Assembly (NCBI RefSeq): GCF_001429725.1
Contig: NZ_LMHV01000002.1
Coordinates: forward strand, 1-64,000
Length of the DNA stretch: 64,000 nucleotides
Source: Rhizobium sp. Root708
GTDB lineage: Bacteria; Pseudomonadota; Alphaproteobacteria; Rhizobiales; Rhizobiaceae
Direction of reading: 5' to 3'
Part shown: positions 46,582 through 55,844 of the stretch, in pieces
Layout of the letters: every line of letters begins with the position of its first letter
Position numbering within the stretch: position 1 is the stretch's first letter
Notes under the pieces: model-generated
Told to the model about the DNA's origin: nothing
The model's database searches: none
The model's input: only the letters and a program-made list of their open reading frames with translations
Position numbers and translations under genes: made by a program

Positions 46582-47109
46582 CAGTATTTCCTCCCGATTC
46601 AGGATCCCATCCGAGCCGCTGCCTCCACAACAGCGGGTCTCCTCGATCCACCGACTAGATTAAGTCACTTTGCTTTTGTGTCAAGCGATCAAGTCTCGGG
46701 CGTCGAGAAGGCGGCTGACAAATCGCGGCTTCGGGGCAATCGACAATCCATGCGGACACTACCCGAGGACGATGGCGATCGACGCTACGGCTGGCGATCC
46801 TAAAGTGCCGAGACGGAGGTGACGATTGGCGAAAAGGCCATTTTGCCGTCGCAATATGGCTGCGAGCCTATCGGAAGCGTCAGATAGCCGGAAAGGTCCA
46901 AGGTGTAAGCGATAATGCCACGGGATCAAGCGGTCCAACTCGGACTGACGGGCTCAGCGACGGGTCTCTGTCTTGTTGTTGGAACATCGAAGTCCGACGT
47001 CGACAATGCTGGAGCGTTTCCGGGACGGACCAGCGTGAGCGCGCCTTGAGACTTCCAGGTGCCTGAGAATGAGACGTCACACTCGTGAATTCGTGATCGG
47101 CATCATCGT
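46582..47109. other. 528-base gap with the mannoside-operon promoter
   Basis: The GATTAAGTCAC motif at 46659-46669 and TTTTGTGTCAAG at 46674-46685 lie about 80-100 bases before the binding-protein ATG and resemble the site at 40300. The remaining 400 bases toward 47109 hold no convincing gene. Confidence 0.4.
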
Positions 47110-49314
47110 TCAGGCAGCTTCAATCTGGGTGCGTGTCTGTTGGTTGCCTGAATTCCAGCGTTCGACGAATGCTGAAAGCTCTGCAGCTACTACGGGCTTG
47201 CTAAAGTAGAACCCTTGCACCTGGTCGCATCCCTGTTGTCGCAAGAATGCAGCCTGTTCGAAAGTCTCAACGCCCTCAGCCGTGGTCACCATTTTAAGGC
47301 TTTGCCCGAGACCGATCACGGACTTGACGATCGCTCCGGATTTTTCTGTGTCGCTCAGGTCGCCGATAAACGATCTGTCGATCTTGATCTTGTCGAACGG
47401 GAACGAATTGAGGTAGCCAAGCGACGAATAGCCGGTCCCAAAGTCATCCATGGCGATCTTCACGCCAAGCGCTTTCAACCCGTTCAGGATGTCGAGCGCT
47501 GCGCCTGTGTCGTTGATAAGGATGCTTTCGGTAATCTCGAGTTCCAGTCGATCCGGCTCCAAGCCTGTCCTCTGCAGAACCTGCCGCACTGTCTCGACAA
47601 GCTCGCGATTCCGAAACTGAACCGGAGACAGATTGACGGCGATACGCAATCGATCCCATGACATCGCCTGGCTGCAGGCTGTCTCGAGCACCCATTCACC
47701 GATTGCTACAATCAGCCCGGTTTCCTCCGCCAACGGAATGAAATCCGCAGGGGAAACCAAACCGCGCACCGGATGACGCCATCGAACCAGTGCCTCGACA
47801 GCGGCGACCGTCTGGTGCTCCAGATCGATAAGCGGCTGGTAGTGAAGTTCGAGTTCGTTTTTCAAGACCGCTTGGCGCAGATCGTACTCAAGAGCCCGCC
47901 GCTCCTGAAGTTCGGCATCCATCTGCGCTTCGAATATCCGATAGGTGGCACGTCCGCCCTGCTTTGCCCGATAGAGGGCAATGTCGGCATTCTTTAACAG
48001 GCGCTCGGGTATGCGGTCTTTGGTGTCCGCCAACGCGATGCCGATACTGACGCCGATATGAAGAATCTGATCCTCGACAATGAAAGGTGTACGAAGGCCA
48101 TCGATCAGCTTTCGGCTCAGCTCTTCAGCATCATGCGGCTGGTTTGCGCCGATTTGTATGACCGCAAACTCGTCTCCCCCCAAACGAGCGACCGTATCAC
48201 TATAGGCGACACAGGATGCCAGACGTTCCGCAACTTGCTGCAGGAGTTGATCACCAGCGGCGTGGCCCATGCTATCGTTGACCTCTTTGAAATTGTCGAG
48301 ATCCAGACAAATTACCGCAACCGATGTGGACGTCGCCATTGCGGGGGCAAGCGCGACATTTAACCGTTCCCTGAAGAGTACTCGGTTCGGAAGGCTTGTA
48401 AGAGCATCGTGATGCGCAAGGTGACTTACGCGAGTGGCCGACTCCTCCAGGGCACTCGTCGATCTACGGGCGTTCCTGACGACAAGCACCGAGAATGCTG
48501 CAAGTACTAGCAATGCCAGCCCTAGAGGTGGCACAATGAAGCCAAGCAACTGGTTGCCCGGCTTTGGCGGGGACCAGGATATCGTCCCAAGATACATCCG
48601 GTTCTGCGTCAGAAGCGGAATGGATGCTTCCTTGCCGAATTGATTGTCGAGCGAGATCGTAAGATCGCTCAGCAGGTAGTCATGGCCCATCCTGTCAAGA
48701 AACTTCTGGTCCAGCCGCTTGGCAAAGACGAGCATTGTGAGATCCCGGGGATTGATGCTCGAGCGATCAACGGACGGCGGAAGGATGCCATTGGCGGCAA
48801 CAACGTAAACATCGTTTCCGGATTTGATCAGGCTTGTGGTCGGATCCGGCTGAATTGCTGCCACATGCAAAAGGTCGCGAAGACCGCGAGGCATTGCTTC
48901 GAGAGCATCCATCTTCGTCGGGACGCCATCGATAAGGCTGTAGAGCGTCTTGTCTCCGGGAGCGACAACGAACACCATCTCGTAGCCGAGATCCTTGTAG
49001 ATGTTGGCACCAATGTTGCCGTCGGTGACGGCCCAATCCAGGTCGATACGATCACGGACATGCTCGTGGACGTCAGGCCGAATTGTGTAGTCCCGAAGGT
49101 TACGACCGACCTCACGAGCTTTCACCTGAAGCGCGGTCAAAGCAAGCCGGGTGGACCCTTCGATCTCCAATTGATTTTGTTGGCGGGCGGAGAGGATCAG
49201 GAAACCGATCACCACGATAATCACGCCGATCATGATACCGGCCATGGGATAGACGACGCGCCGCGTGAAATGCTGCCCCGAGAGGTGGGACATATCGGAA
49301 CTGAGAGTGCGCAT
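47110..49314 (-). CDS. CHASE4-GGDEF-EAL cyclic-di-GMP protein
   Basis: A 734-residue membrane protein. Two helices (about 22-43 and 258-280) enclose a periplasmic CHASE4 sensor domain (REVGRNLRDYTIRPDVHEHV; GYEMVFVVAPGDKTLYSLIDG). The cytosolic part holds GGDEF (VARLGGDEF intact) and EAL (AAVEALVRWRHP; DDFGTGYSSLGYL; IKIDRSFIGD intact). It can in principle both make and degrade cyclic di-GMP. The inhibitory RxxD site before GGDEF is absent (AYSD). GGAGG precedes the ATG. The gene stands alone. Confidence 0.9.
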   Translation of the reverse strand: MRTLSSDMSHLSGQHFTRRVVYPMAGIMIGVIIVVIGFLILSARQQNQLEIEGSTRLALTALQVKAREVGRNLRDYTIRPDVHEHVRDRIDLDWAVTDGNIGANIYKDLGYEMVFVVAPGDKTLYSLIDGVPTKMDALEAMPRGLRDLLHVAAIQPDPTTSLIKSGNDVYVVAANGILPPSVDRSSINPRDLTMLVFAKRLDQKFLDRMGHDYLLSDLTISLDNQFGKEASIPLLTQNRMYLGTISWSPPKPGNQLLGFIVPPLGLALLVLAAFSVLVVRNARRSTSALEESATRVSHLAHHDALTSLPNRVLFRERLNVALAPAMATSTSVAVICLDLDNFKEVNDSMGHAAGDQLLQQVAERLASCVAYSDTVARLGGDEFAVIQIGANQPHDAEELSRKLIDGLRTPFIVEDQILHIGVSIGIALADTKDRIPERLLKNADIALYRAKQGGRATYRIFEAQMDAELQERRALEYDLRQAVLKNELELHYQPLIDLEHQTVAAVEALVRWRHPVRGLVSPADFIPLAEETGLIVAIGEWVLETACSQAMSWDRLRIAVNLSPVQFRNRELVETVRQVLQRTGLEPDRLELEITESILINDTGAALDILNGLKALGVKIAMDDFGTGYSSLGYLNSFPFDKIKIDRSFIGDLSDTEKSGAIVKSVIGLGQSLKMVTTAEGVETFEQAAFLRQQGCDQVQGFYFSKPVVAAELSAFVERWNSGNQQTRTQIEAA

Positions 49315-49533
49315 GCCATCCTCCGCTAGAGTTGCGAGCGACGCTACAGTTGCAATGACAAATGAGTGGTTAAATCTAGTTGTCCCGTTTCGATACAGTT
49401 AATGAGAACGATAAAACCAATGGCTAAAACTCGCAGGCCTCAAGAACCTTGCTTCTAAACAAGGCATCGGAGCCTGCCTTCTTCCCGTGGCCGCCCCCTC
49501 TTTGGCGGCTTGGCGGGAACAGCAGACGTGGCG

Positions 49534-50454
49534 TCACTGGTCCGAAACAAGCTCTCCGAGATGTTGCCGGACCCATTTGACCTCTTCCGAAGCAGTCCTG
49601 CCGAAATGGCGTTTGAAGTCACGGCTGAACTGAGCGGGACTAACATAGCCAACCGAAAGCGCGATTTCCGCAATGGTGCTCTTCTGTCGCGCCATCAATA
49701 GCCTCGCCTGATGAAGGCGCATGGCTTTGACATATTGTATGGGACTGCTTCCAGTCAGCGCCTTGAAGTGCGCATGGTAGGACGGAACACTCATACCGGC
49801 CTCGCTGGCTAGAGCCGCGATTGAAACATCGGAGCAGAAACTGTCGCTCAGGCGGGCGAGGCTCTGGACTATGCGCCCCGCCATTCCTTTTTGCCGCAAC
49901 GCGGCGACCAGTGCAGACCCCTGCGGACCAACGAGTATTCGGTAGTGCAGCTCCCGTAGGATGCTTTTCCCGAGCACCGCCGTCTCGACGGGGCTGGCGA
50001 GCGCCTTCAACAAGCGCAGAATCGTATCCTCGATCTCAGGTTCCATTCTGCTGGAAACGAGGCTCTTCGCCATCGTCGCTGTTTCCAGCTGCCAGTTTTC
50101 CAGCGCGGCAACGATTTCGGCCGTGAGCGTCATATCGAAGTCGACGTAGATCGCCAGTAGCGGCTTCTCGGGGCTGGCTACCGATTCCATGCGGAAAGGA
50201 ACAGGCACCGCCACCGCCAGATAATGATCTTCATCATAGACGTAGACCTCACTCTCGAGCACGCCTTTCTTCCTGCCTTGGAGCACAAAGACCACGCCAG
50301 GCTGGTAAAGGACGGGCACGTTATTCAGAACCGCTTCGGACCTGAGGAGTCTGACACTATCAAGCCCGGCCAAGTTGTAGCCCTGGCGAGGCGCGAGCGC
50401 CCCTCCCAGCTCCACCAGCTCGCGCCGTCGTGATTGCTCACATCGCACTATCAT
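49534..50454 (-). CDS. AraC-family regulator (AraC_N type)
   Basis: About 306 residues: N-terminal AraC_N domain (VPVLYQPGVVFVLQGRKKGVL, YLAVAVPVPFRMESVASPEKPLLAIYVDFD) and two C-terminal HTH motifs (DVSIAALASEAGMSVPSYHAHFK; STIAEIALSVGYVSPAQFSRDFKRHFG). The ATG at 50454 is used; a TTG four codons earlier is possible. It is divergent from an SDR gene 94 bases away, the arrangement usual for a regulator and its target oxidoreductase. Confidence 0.9.
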   Translation of the reverse strand: MIVRCEQSRRRELVELGGALAPRQGYNLAGLDSVRLLRSEAVLNNVPVLYQPGVVFVLQGRKKGVLESEVYVYDEDHYLAVAVPVPFRMESVASPEKPLLAIYVDFDMTLTAEIVAALENWQLETATMAKSLVSSRMEPEIEDTILRLLKALASPVETAVLGKSILRELHYRILVGPQGSALVAALRQKGMAGRIVQSLARLSDSFCSDVSIAALASEAGMSVPSYHAHFKALTGSSPIQYVKAMRLHQARLLMARQKSTIAEIALSVGYVSPAQFSRDFKRHFGRTASEEVKWVRQHLGELVSDQ

Positions 50455-50548
50455 AGGAATTGGCAAGCTTTTTAAATGAATTAACGTCGATCACCACGTC
50501 AATCTAGACTATCAGTCAACCTCTCAATCAACAATGAGAGAAAACAAT

Positions 50549-51376
50549 ATGTCCAAGAAAACGTTCTTCATAACGGGCGCCAATTCTGGCTTCGGCCTCG
50601 CCATTGCGACGACGGCAATCGCTGATGGGCATGCTGTCATAGGGACTGTCCGCTCCGAAGCCGCGAGAGAAAAACTCGCCAAGCTGCTGCCGACAGCCAA
50701 GGCCGCGCATTGCGATGTCACCGAATTTGACCGAATTCCTGAGGTCGTGGAAAACGCGGAACGTGAGCATGGCCCGGTGGATGTTCTTATCAACAACGCC
50801 GGATATGGCCATGAGGGCGTGCTTGAGGAAGCACCGCTCGAGGAAATGCGACGGCAGTTCGACGTCAACGTGTTCGGTGCCGTCGCCGTCGCCAAGGCGT
50901 TTTTGCCCCGATTCAGATCGAGACGTCGCGGTTACATCGTCAACGTGACCTCGATGGGCGGAATAGTTACCATGCCAGGCATTGCCTACTACTGCGGCAG
51001 CAAGTTCGCCCTGCAGGGGATATCAGAGGTCATGCGTTCCGAGATGGCACCGTTCGGCGTGCATGTGACGACGCTATGCCCCGGTTCTTTTCGGACGGAT
51101 TGGGCGGGCCGTTCGATGGTTCGGAGCGTTAGGTCAATCGACGACTACGATCTCTTGTTCGATCCTATCCGCCAGGCGCGCCAGGAAAAGAGCGGCAAGC
51201 AACTCGGTGATCCCTCCAAGCTAGCAGCCGCCGTGCTGACGCTGATCGCCTCCGACACTCCGCCGCCGCAGCTCTTGCTCGGAAGCGATGCCCTCGAACT
51301 TGTTTCAGCCAGAATTGAGCGCTTGCAGGACGAAATCGAGGCATGGAAGTCCGTCACCGTATCTACTGATGGTTGA
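50549..51376 (+). CDS. short-chain dehydrogenase/reductase
   Basis: About 275 residues of the classical SDR family: TGANSGFG NAD(P) loop (residues about 9-16), NNAG (near 82), a catalytic Ser in NVTSMGG and YYCGSK with the catalytic Tyr and Lys. The tail is long, with a helical C-terminus. The family oxidises or reduces alcohols and ketones; the substrate is not evident. Start at 50549 has GAGAG seven bases upstream; an ATG at 50534 is alternative. Regulated, by context, by the divergent AraC protein. Confidence 0.9.
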   Translation: MSKKTFFITGANSGFGLAIATTAIADGHAVIGTVRSEAAREKLAKLLPTAKAAHCDVTEFDRIPEVVENAEREHGPVDVLINNAGYGHEGVLEEAPLEEMRRQFDVNVFGAVAVAKAFLPRFRSRRRGYIVNVTSMGGIVTMPGIAYYCGSKFALQGISEVMRSEMAPFGVHVTTLCPGSFRTDWAGRSMVRSVRSIDDYDLLFDPIRQARQEKSGKQLGDPSKLAAAVLTLIASDTPPPQLLLGSDALELVSARIERLQDEIEAWKSVTVSTDG

Positions 51377-51682
51377 CCGAGTACCGCATCGGGCCGAAAG
51401 CCGCCGTCGGCGGGCGGCGGCCAAGCCTCTGTAGCAGCCAGACGTGCGTGACGTTACCGCCAGAGCGACGCCACTCAACGAGAACACGCCGATCAGCTTT
51501 CGTATCGCGCCCAGAACGAGGAGCGGCAACCAGACCGGACCTGCATTGAGATCGACAAGCAGCGGCAGGAACGTGAACATCGACAACAGGGATTTGGGTT
51601 GCTCAGGCGGCGCTGGAGCACCGCAAATTTGGACCGCCGCGATGCGTCGGAGAACACCCTCCTTCTAAGCAGCTAGAACTGA
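51377..51682. other. 306-base gap between convergent genes
   Basis: The minus-strand frame 51305-51586 includes a hydrophobic stretch (WLPLLVLGAIRKLIGVFSLS) but overlaps the SDR gene and has no clear start. It may be a remnant of a small membrane protein. Nothing else was recognised. Confidence 0.35.
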
Positions 51683-53074
51683 TCAAATCCGAGTTCTTCG
51701 CAGGTACTGGCCCTGCCCTAAAGTGCCCTGCACCGCGCCTTCGCGGATGATCGACCTGCCACGGAGCATCGTCAGGACTGGCCACCCGACAACTTCCAGT
51801 CCGTGATAAGGCGTATAGTCGGCCCCATGATGCAGGATATCGTTGGTTATCGTCACTTGCTTATGGGGATCCCAGAGCGTGATATCGGCGTCGGAGCCGA
51901 TCGCGATTGTGCCCTTCTGCGGGTAGAGACCGTATTGCTTGGCATGGTTCGTTGATGACAGCGCGACGAAGCGGTTGATGTCGATACGACCTTTGCTGAC
52001 GCCTTCGGAAAACAGGATTGGGAGCCGCGTTTCGACGCCTGGAATACCGTTCGGGATCCAGCGGAAATGGCGTTTGCCTTTCTCGTTCAGCTTGCCGCTG
52101 TCATCATCATAGCGGAACGGGCAGTGGTCGGAGGAAAAGAGCTCGAATGTTCCGCTCTGTAGCCCTTCCCAACAGGCTTCCTGACTTTCCTTGTCGCGCG
52201 GCGGCGGCGAGCAGACGAATTTCGCGCCTTCCAGTTCGGCGGCATCGAGATCATCGGCGGTCAGAAGCAGATATTGCGGGCAGGTTTCGCCCGCCACCTT
52301 GCTGCCACGCTTGCGGGCCCGCTCGATTTCTTCCATCGCCTGCCGGTTCGAGACATGGACGATGACGATCGGTGTGCCAACGATTTCGGCGAGCGAAAGG
52401 GCGCGATGCGTCGCCTCGCGCTCGGCGGCGGCCGGCCGGCTCAGCGCATGGAATTTCGGCGCGAGCTCACCATTCCTTTCGTGCTTTCCGATGAGATATC
52501 GGATCGCATCTTCGTTCTCGCAGTGAACCATGACGAGCGCACCAGACTGTCTGGCGCTATCAAGCGTGTCGAGGATCTGGTCGTCCCGTAGGCGAAGGTT
52601 TTCATAGGTCATGAAGACCTTGATCGATGTGTATCCATCCTCGACCAGCGCCGGGAGTTCCTGACCAAGCACGTAGGATGTCGGATCGGTCACGACCAGA
52701 TGAAACGAGACGTCGATATAGCACTCGCCTTCGGCTTTCGCATGGTAGGCCTTCAGCGATTCGCGCAGCGTGGTGCCCCTCTCCTGCATACAGAAGGTCA
52801 GAACCGTGGTGTTGCCACCGAAAGCGGCCGAGAGCGTGCCGCTCGCAAAGTCGTCGGCCATAACGATGCCGTCGCCGGACGGCTGCGCGAGATGGACATG
52901 GCTGTCGATCCCGCCCGGCATGACATAGAGCCCTGAGGCATCGATGATCTCGTCGGCGCTATCAAGAGAGGCTGCAAGTGCCGCGATTTTCCCGCCGCGA
53001 ATGCCGACATCGCTTTGAAACGTATCGCAGGCAGTGACGACGGTGCCGTTCTTGATGATCGTGTCGAAATACAT
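51683..53074 (-). CDS. cyclic amidohydrolase, dihydropyrimidinase/hydantoinase family
   Basis: A 463-residue amidohydrolase with all metal ligands: His59 and His61 in DSHVHL, the carboxylated Lys152 in SIKVFMTY, His184 in VMVHCENED, His240 in IVHVSN, and catalytic Asp316 in SSDHCPF. The family opens cyclic ureides (dihydropyrimidines, hydantoins, allantoin). It is the last gene of the amino-acid importer operon and starts immediately after the PLP-enzyme stop (TGA-ATG). No carbamoylase gene follows. The natural substrate is unknown. Confidence 0.88.
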   Translation of the reverse strand: MYFDTIIKNGTVVTACDTFQSDVGIRGGKIAALAASLDSADEIIDASGLYVMPGGIDSHVHLAQPSGDGIVMADDFASGTLSAAFGGNTTVLTFCMQERGTTLRESLKAYHAKAEGECYIDVSFHLVVTDPTSYVLGQELPALVEDGYTSIKVFMTYENLRLRDDQILDTLDSARQSGALVMVHCENEDAIRYLIGKHERNGELAPKFHALSRPAAAEREATHRALSLAEIVGTPIVIVHVSNRQAMEEIERARKRGSKVAGETCPQYLLLTADDLDAAELEGAKFVCSPPPRDKESQEACWEGLQSGTFELFSSDHCPFRYDDDSGKLNEKGKRHFRWIPNGIPGVETRLPILFSEGVSKGRIDINRFVALSSTNHAKQYGLYPQKGTIAIGSDADITLWDPHKQVTITNDILHHGADYTPYHGLEVVGWPVLTMLRGRSIIREGAVQGTLGQGQYLRRTRI

Positions 53075-54334
53075 TCAGGCAGCGCCCCTCTTATGGTCGG
53101 CGAGTATGTCATCGAGCGCGGCGATCAGCCGGTCGACCTCACCGATGGTGTTGTAGTGAACCATGGAGACGCGCACGGCGCCGTTATATTGCGGCAGGCC
53201 GACATGGTCGCCGAGGCGGCGCGCATGAAAGTCGCCGAAGCGGATCGCGATTTTGTAGGCGTCCATCGCCTTGCAGATATCTTCCGAATTCCGGCCTTCG
53301 AAAACAAAGCTGATGGTTGGAATGCGCCGCCCGTTGCGGTTGGCGGTTTCGCCGATGATGCGGCAATCGTTGCGGCTGCGCAGGTACGACAGCAGACGCT
53401 CGGTCAGCGCGTTTTCCTGTATGGTGATCGCTTCGAAGGCGGCGAGGATCAGCTCGCGCGGCGAGCCTTTCGAACCCGCTTTCGTGCCAAGCTCGCAAAG
53501 GTAGTCGACAATCCCGGTGACCGCGTAGGCGAGCTCGTAGTTCGGATTGCCCGGCTCCAGCTTGCCAGGCACTTTGTCGCGGCCATAGAAGAAGTGGTAG
53601 AGCGGATCGAGTTCCAGCAGATGCTCGTATTTTCCGTACATCATCGCGTAATGCGGGCCAAAGGTCTTGTAGAAACTGAAGACGTAGTAGTCGACGTCCA
53701 TGGCCTGAACATCGACGGCGCGGTGCGGAGCATAGGCGACGGCATCAACGCAAATGCGAGCCCCATGTGCGTGAACGACCTCGGCGATTTCGGCGATCGG
53801 GTTGATGGCGCCCAAAATGTTGGAAACATGTGTGACGCAGACGAGCTTCGTCTTCTCCGTCAGCAGCGGCGTGAGCTCGGAAATGTCGAGTTCGTAGGTC
53901 GTCGTGTCGAGCGGCCAGAATTTGATGACGACGCCCATGTCCCGCAGTCCGTCCCAGGGACCGATATTCGACTCGTGATCGGAGATCGTCACGATGATCT
54001 CGTCACCCGCCGAAAGCTGGCTGCGCATCGAACGCGCCAGGTTCTGCAGAAGCACGGTCGTCGAGCTGCCGAAGACGATTTCTTCGGGGCGCGAGGCATT
54101 GACGAGGTGCATGGCGGCGATGCGGCTATCCATCAAAGCCTTGGCAGCCTGCTGCGATACATCATAGCTGCCGCCGATCTGGACGTTCTTGTCGTAGAGG
54201 AACGTGTTTATCCGCTCGACGGCACGCTTCAAGATCTGCGAGCCGCCGGCATTGTCGAAAAACACCCAGCCATGATCGAGGCCGGGAAACTGGCTCCGGA
54301 CGAAATCGATGTCGAGTTGGGGTTGCGCTTCCAT
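53075..54334 (-). CDS. class V PLP enzyme, cysteine-desulfurase-like but without catalytic Cys
   Basis: A 419-residue fold-type I PLP protein of the SufS/CsdA-like class V branch (VC1184-like). PLP contacts are visible: His120 in SDHESN, Asp197 in ICVDAVAYAPHR and Schiff-base Lys223 in FSFYKTFGPH. The segment that in SufS reads RTGHHCA is IRFGDFHARRL here (364-374), with no Cys, so sulfur transfer of the IscS/SufS type is unlikely. It could be an aminotransferase or a C-S/C-N lyase. It lies between the amino-acid ABC genes and the amidohydrolase gene, so it probably acts on the imported compound. Confidence 0.85.
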   Translation of the reverse strand: MEAQPQLDIDFVRSQFPGLDHGWVFFDNAGGSQILKRAVERINTFLYDKNVQIGGSYDVSQQAAKALMDSRIAAMHLVNASRPEEIVFGSSTTVLLQNLARSMRSQLSAGDEIIVTISDHESNIGPWDGLRDMGVVIKFWPLDTTTYELDISELTPLLTEKTKLVCVTHVSNILGAINPIAEIAEVVHAHGARICVDAVAYAPHRAVDVQAMDVDYYVFSFYKTFGPHYAMMYGKYEHLLELDPLYHFFYGRDKVPGKLEPGNPNYELAYAVTGIVDYLCELGTKAGSKGSPRELILAAFEAITIQENALTERLLSYLRSRNDCRIIGETANRNGRRIPTISFVFEGRNSEDICKAMDAYKIAIRFGDFHARRLGDHVGLPQYNGAVRVSMVHYNTIGEVDRLIAALDDILADHKRGAA

Positions 54335-54364
54335 GGTGGTCCTCCGGAACCTTGTCTTTTCTTG

Positions 54365-55102
54365 TCAGTGATTGAGAACTGCGCGCAGGAAGCTTCTCGT
54401 GCGTTCCTCGCGCGGATTATCGAAAATCTCGGCCGGCGTGCCGGCCTCGACGATGCGGCCGCCATCCATGAAGATCACGCGGTCGGCGACCTGGCGGGCA
54501 AAGCCCATCTCATGCGTGACGACGATCATCGTCACGCCGGTGCCGGCAAGCTTGCGCATGACGTCGAGAACCTCGCCGACCATTTCCGGATCGAGCGCCG
54601 ACGTCGGCTCATCGAAGAGCAGCACGCGGGGCTCCATCGCGAGCGCCCGGGCAATCGCCACGCGCTGCTGCTGGCCACCAGACAGCTGCTCGGGATATTT
54701 GTCTGCCTGTTCGGTGATACCGACGCGGGCAAGCAGTTCCCTCGCCTTGCGGGCCGCTTCCTCGGGCGGCGTCCCGCGCACACGCATCGGCGCGATCATG
54801 ATGTTCTTCAGGACGCTCAGATGCGGGAACAGATTGAACGACTGGAACACCATGCCGACCTCTGCCCGCACTTGAGCCAGGTTTCTGCCGCGCTCGACCT
54901 TGATGCCGTCGACCTCGATACGGCTTTCGCTGGAGAAACTTTCGAGGTGATTGATGCAGCGGATCAGGGTGGATTTGCCCGAGCCAGAGGGCCCAATGAC
55001 ACAGACCACCTCGCCTTCGGCAATCGACAGGTCGATGCCGTGCAGCACCTGGAAGTCGCCATAGGATTTGTCAAGTTTCTGGATGTTGACGATGGTTTTC
55101 AT
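54365..55102 (-). CDS. polar amino-acid ABC ATPase (GlnQ/HisP-like)
   Basis: A 245-residue ATPase: Walker [11 protein letters not shown]-loop [17 protein letters not shown], signature [15 protein letters not shown], Walker [15 protein letters not shown]. The FNLFPH Q-loop is typical of polar amino-acid importers. Its ATG overlaps the permease stop (ATGA). Confidence 0.93.
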   Translation of the reverse strand: MKTIVNIQKLDKSYGDFQVLHGIDLSIAEGEVVCVIGPSGSGKSTLIRCINHLESFSSESRIEVDGIKVERGRNLAQVRAEVGMVFQSFNLFPHLSVLKNIMIAPMRVRGTPPEEAARKARELLARVGITEQADKYPEQLSGGQQQRVAIARALAMEPRVLLFDEPTSALDPEMVGEVLDVMRKLAGTGVTMIVVTHEMGFARQVADRVIFMDGGRIVEAGTPAEIFDNPREERTRSFLRAVLNH

Positions 55103-55773
55103 CTGCGCCTCCCTGCGCTAAAGCGTTTTTCGAGGCGGGCGACGATGATGACCATCGGCCAGAGGAAGGCGATATAGATGACGGCGGCGCCGATGAGCGG
55201 TGACGGATTGGCCGTCAGCGCCTGGGCCTGGGTTGCCTGCTTGAGAAGGTCGGGCATCGCCACCACGGAGGCGAGCGCCGTATCTTTCATGACATTGATG
55301 CAGTTGTTTGTGAGTGGCGGAATGACGATCTTGATCGCCTGCGGCAGGATGATCTCGGCCATCATATGCCGGTAGGAAAGGCCAAGCGCCTCCGATGCCT
55401 CGAATTGCCCGCGTGGGATCGCCTCGATACCGGCGCGAAATATCTCGGCCGTGTAAGCCGTCGACACCAGTGTCAGCGCGCTGACCGCCGAGACGAAGGG
55501 CGAGAGCCGGATGCCGACGAATGGCAGGGCATAATAGATGACGATCAAGAGAACGAGCAGCGGGATCGAGCGGAAGATGTCGATATAGATCTTGGCGAGA
55601 GCCTGGATCACGGGATGCCCGTAAAGGCGCAGCAATGCCAGGATCAGACCGCCGATAAGGCCGCCGATAATGCTGACCACGCCAAGCTCGAGCGTGATCC
55701 ACAAGCCGGACAGCAGCAGCGGAAAGGATCGCTCCAGCACCGCCAGATTGAAGAAGGTCGTGAAAATATCCAT
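55099..55773 (-). CDS. polar amino-acid ABC permease (HisM/GlnP-like)
   Basis: A 224-residue permease with five helices and the family's signature [27 protein letters not shown], then [15 protein letters not shown]. It appears to be the only permease of the system and probably works as a homodimer. A stem-loop separates it from the binding-protein gene. Confidence 0.92.
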   Translation of the reverse strand: MDIFTTFFNLAVLERSFPLLLSGLWITLELGVVSIIGGLIGGLILALLRLYGHPVIQALAKIYIDIFRSIPLLVLLIVIYYALPFVGIRLSPFVSAVSALTLVSTAYTAEIFRAGIEAIPRGQFEASEALGLSYRHMMAEIILPQAIKIVIPPLTNNCINVMKDTALASVVAMPDLLKQATQAQALTANPSPLIGAAVIYIAFLWPMVIIVARLEKRFSAGRRR

Positions 55774-55799
55774 TGAGAAACCGATCAGTCGTTTCGGGG

Positions 55800-55825
55800 C
55801 GGATGACGGGCAAACCCGTCATCCG
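55800..55825 (-). other. intercistronic stem-loop after the amino-acid-binding-protein gene
   Basis: CGGATGACGGG (55800-55810) pairs perfectly with CCCGTCATCCG (55815-55825) around a CAAA loop, 19 bases past the binding-protein stop and 26 before the permease start. Same placement as at 45236-45272. Confidence 0.6.
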
Positions 55826-55844
55826 TATCCTTGACCATCCGGCC

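Noticed and set aside
51305..51586. Possible small membrane protein on the - strand
   Set aside because: It overlaps the end of the SDR gene, has no ribosome site and its C-terminal half looks like antisense sequence.
53015..55177. 720-codon open frame on the + strand
   Set aside because: It runs antisense through the amidohydrolase, PLP-enzyme and ATPase genes, which all have clear motifs. High GC leaves long stop-free antisense frames. No domain is recognisable.
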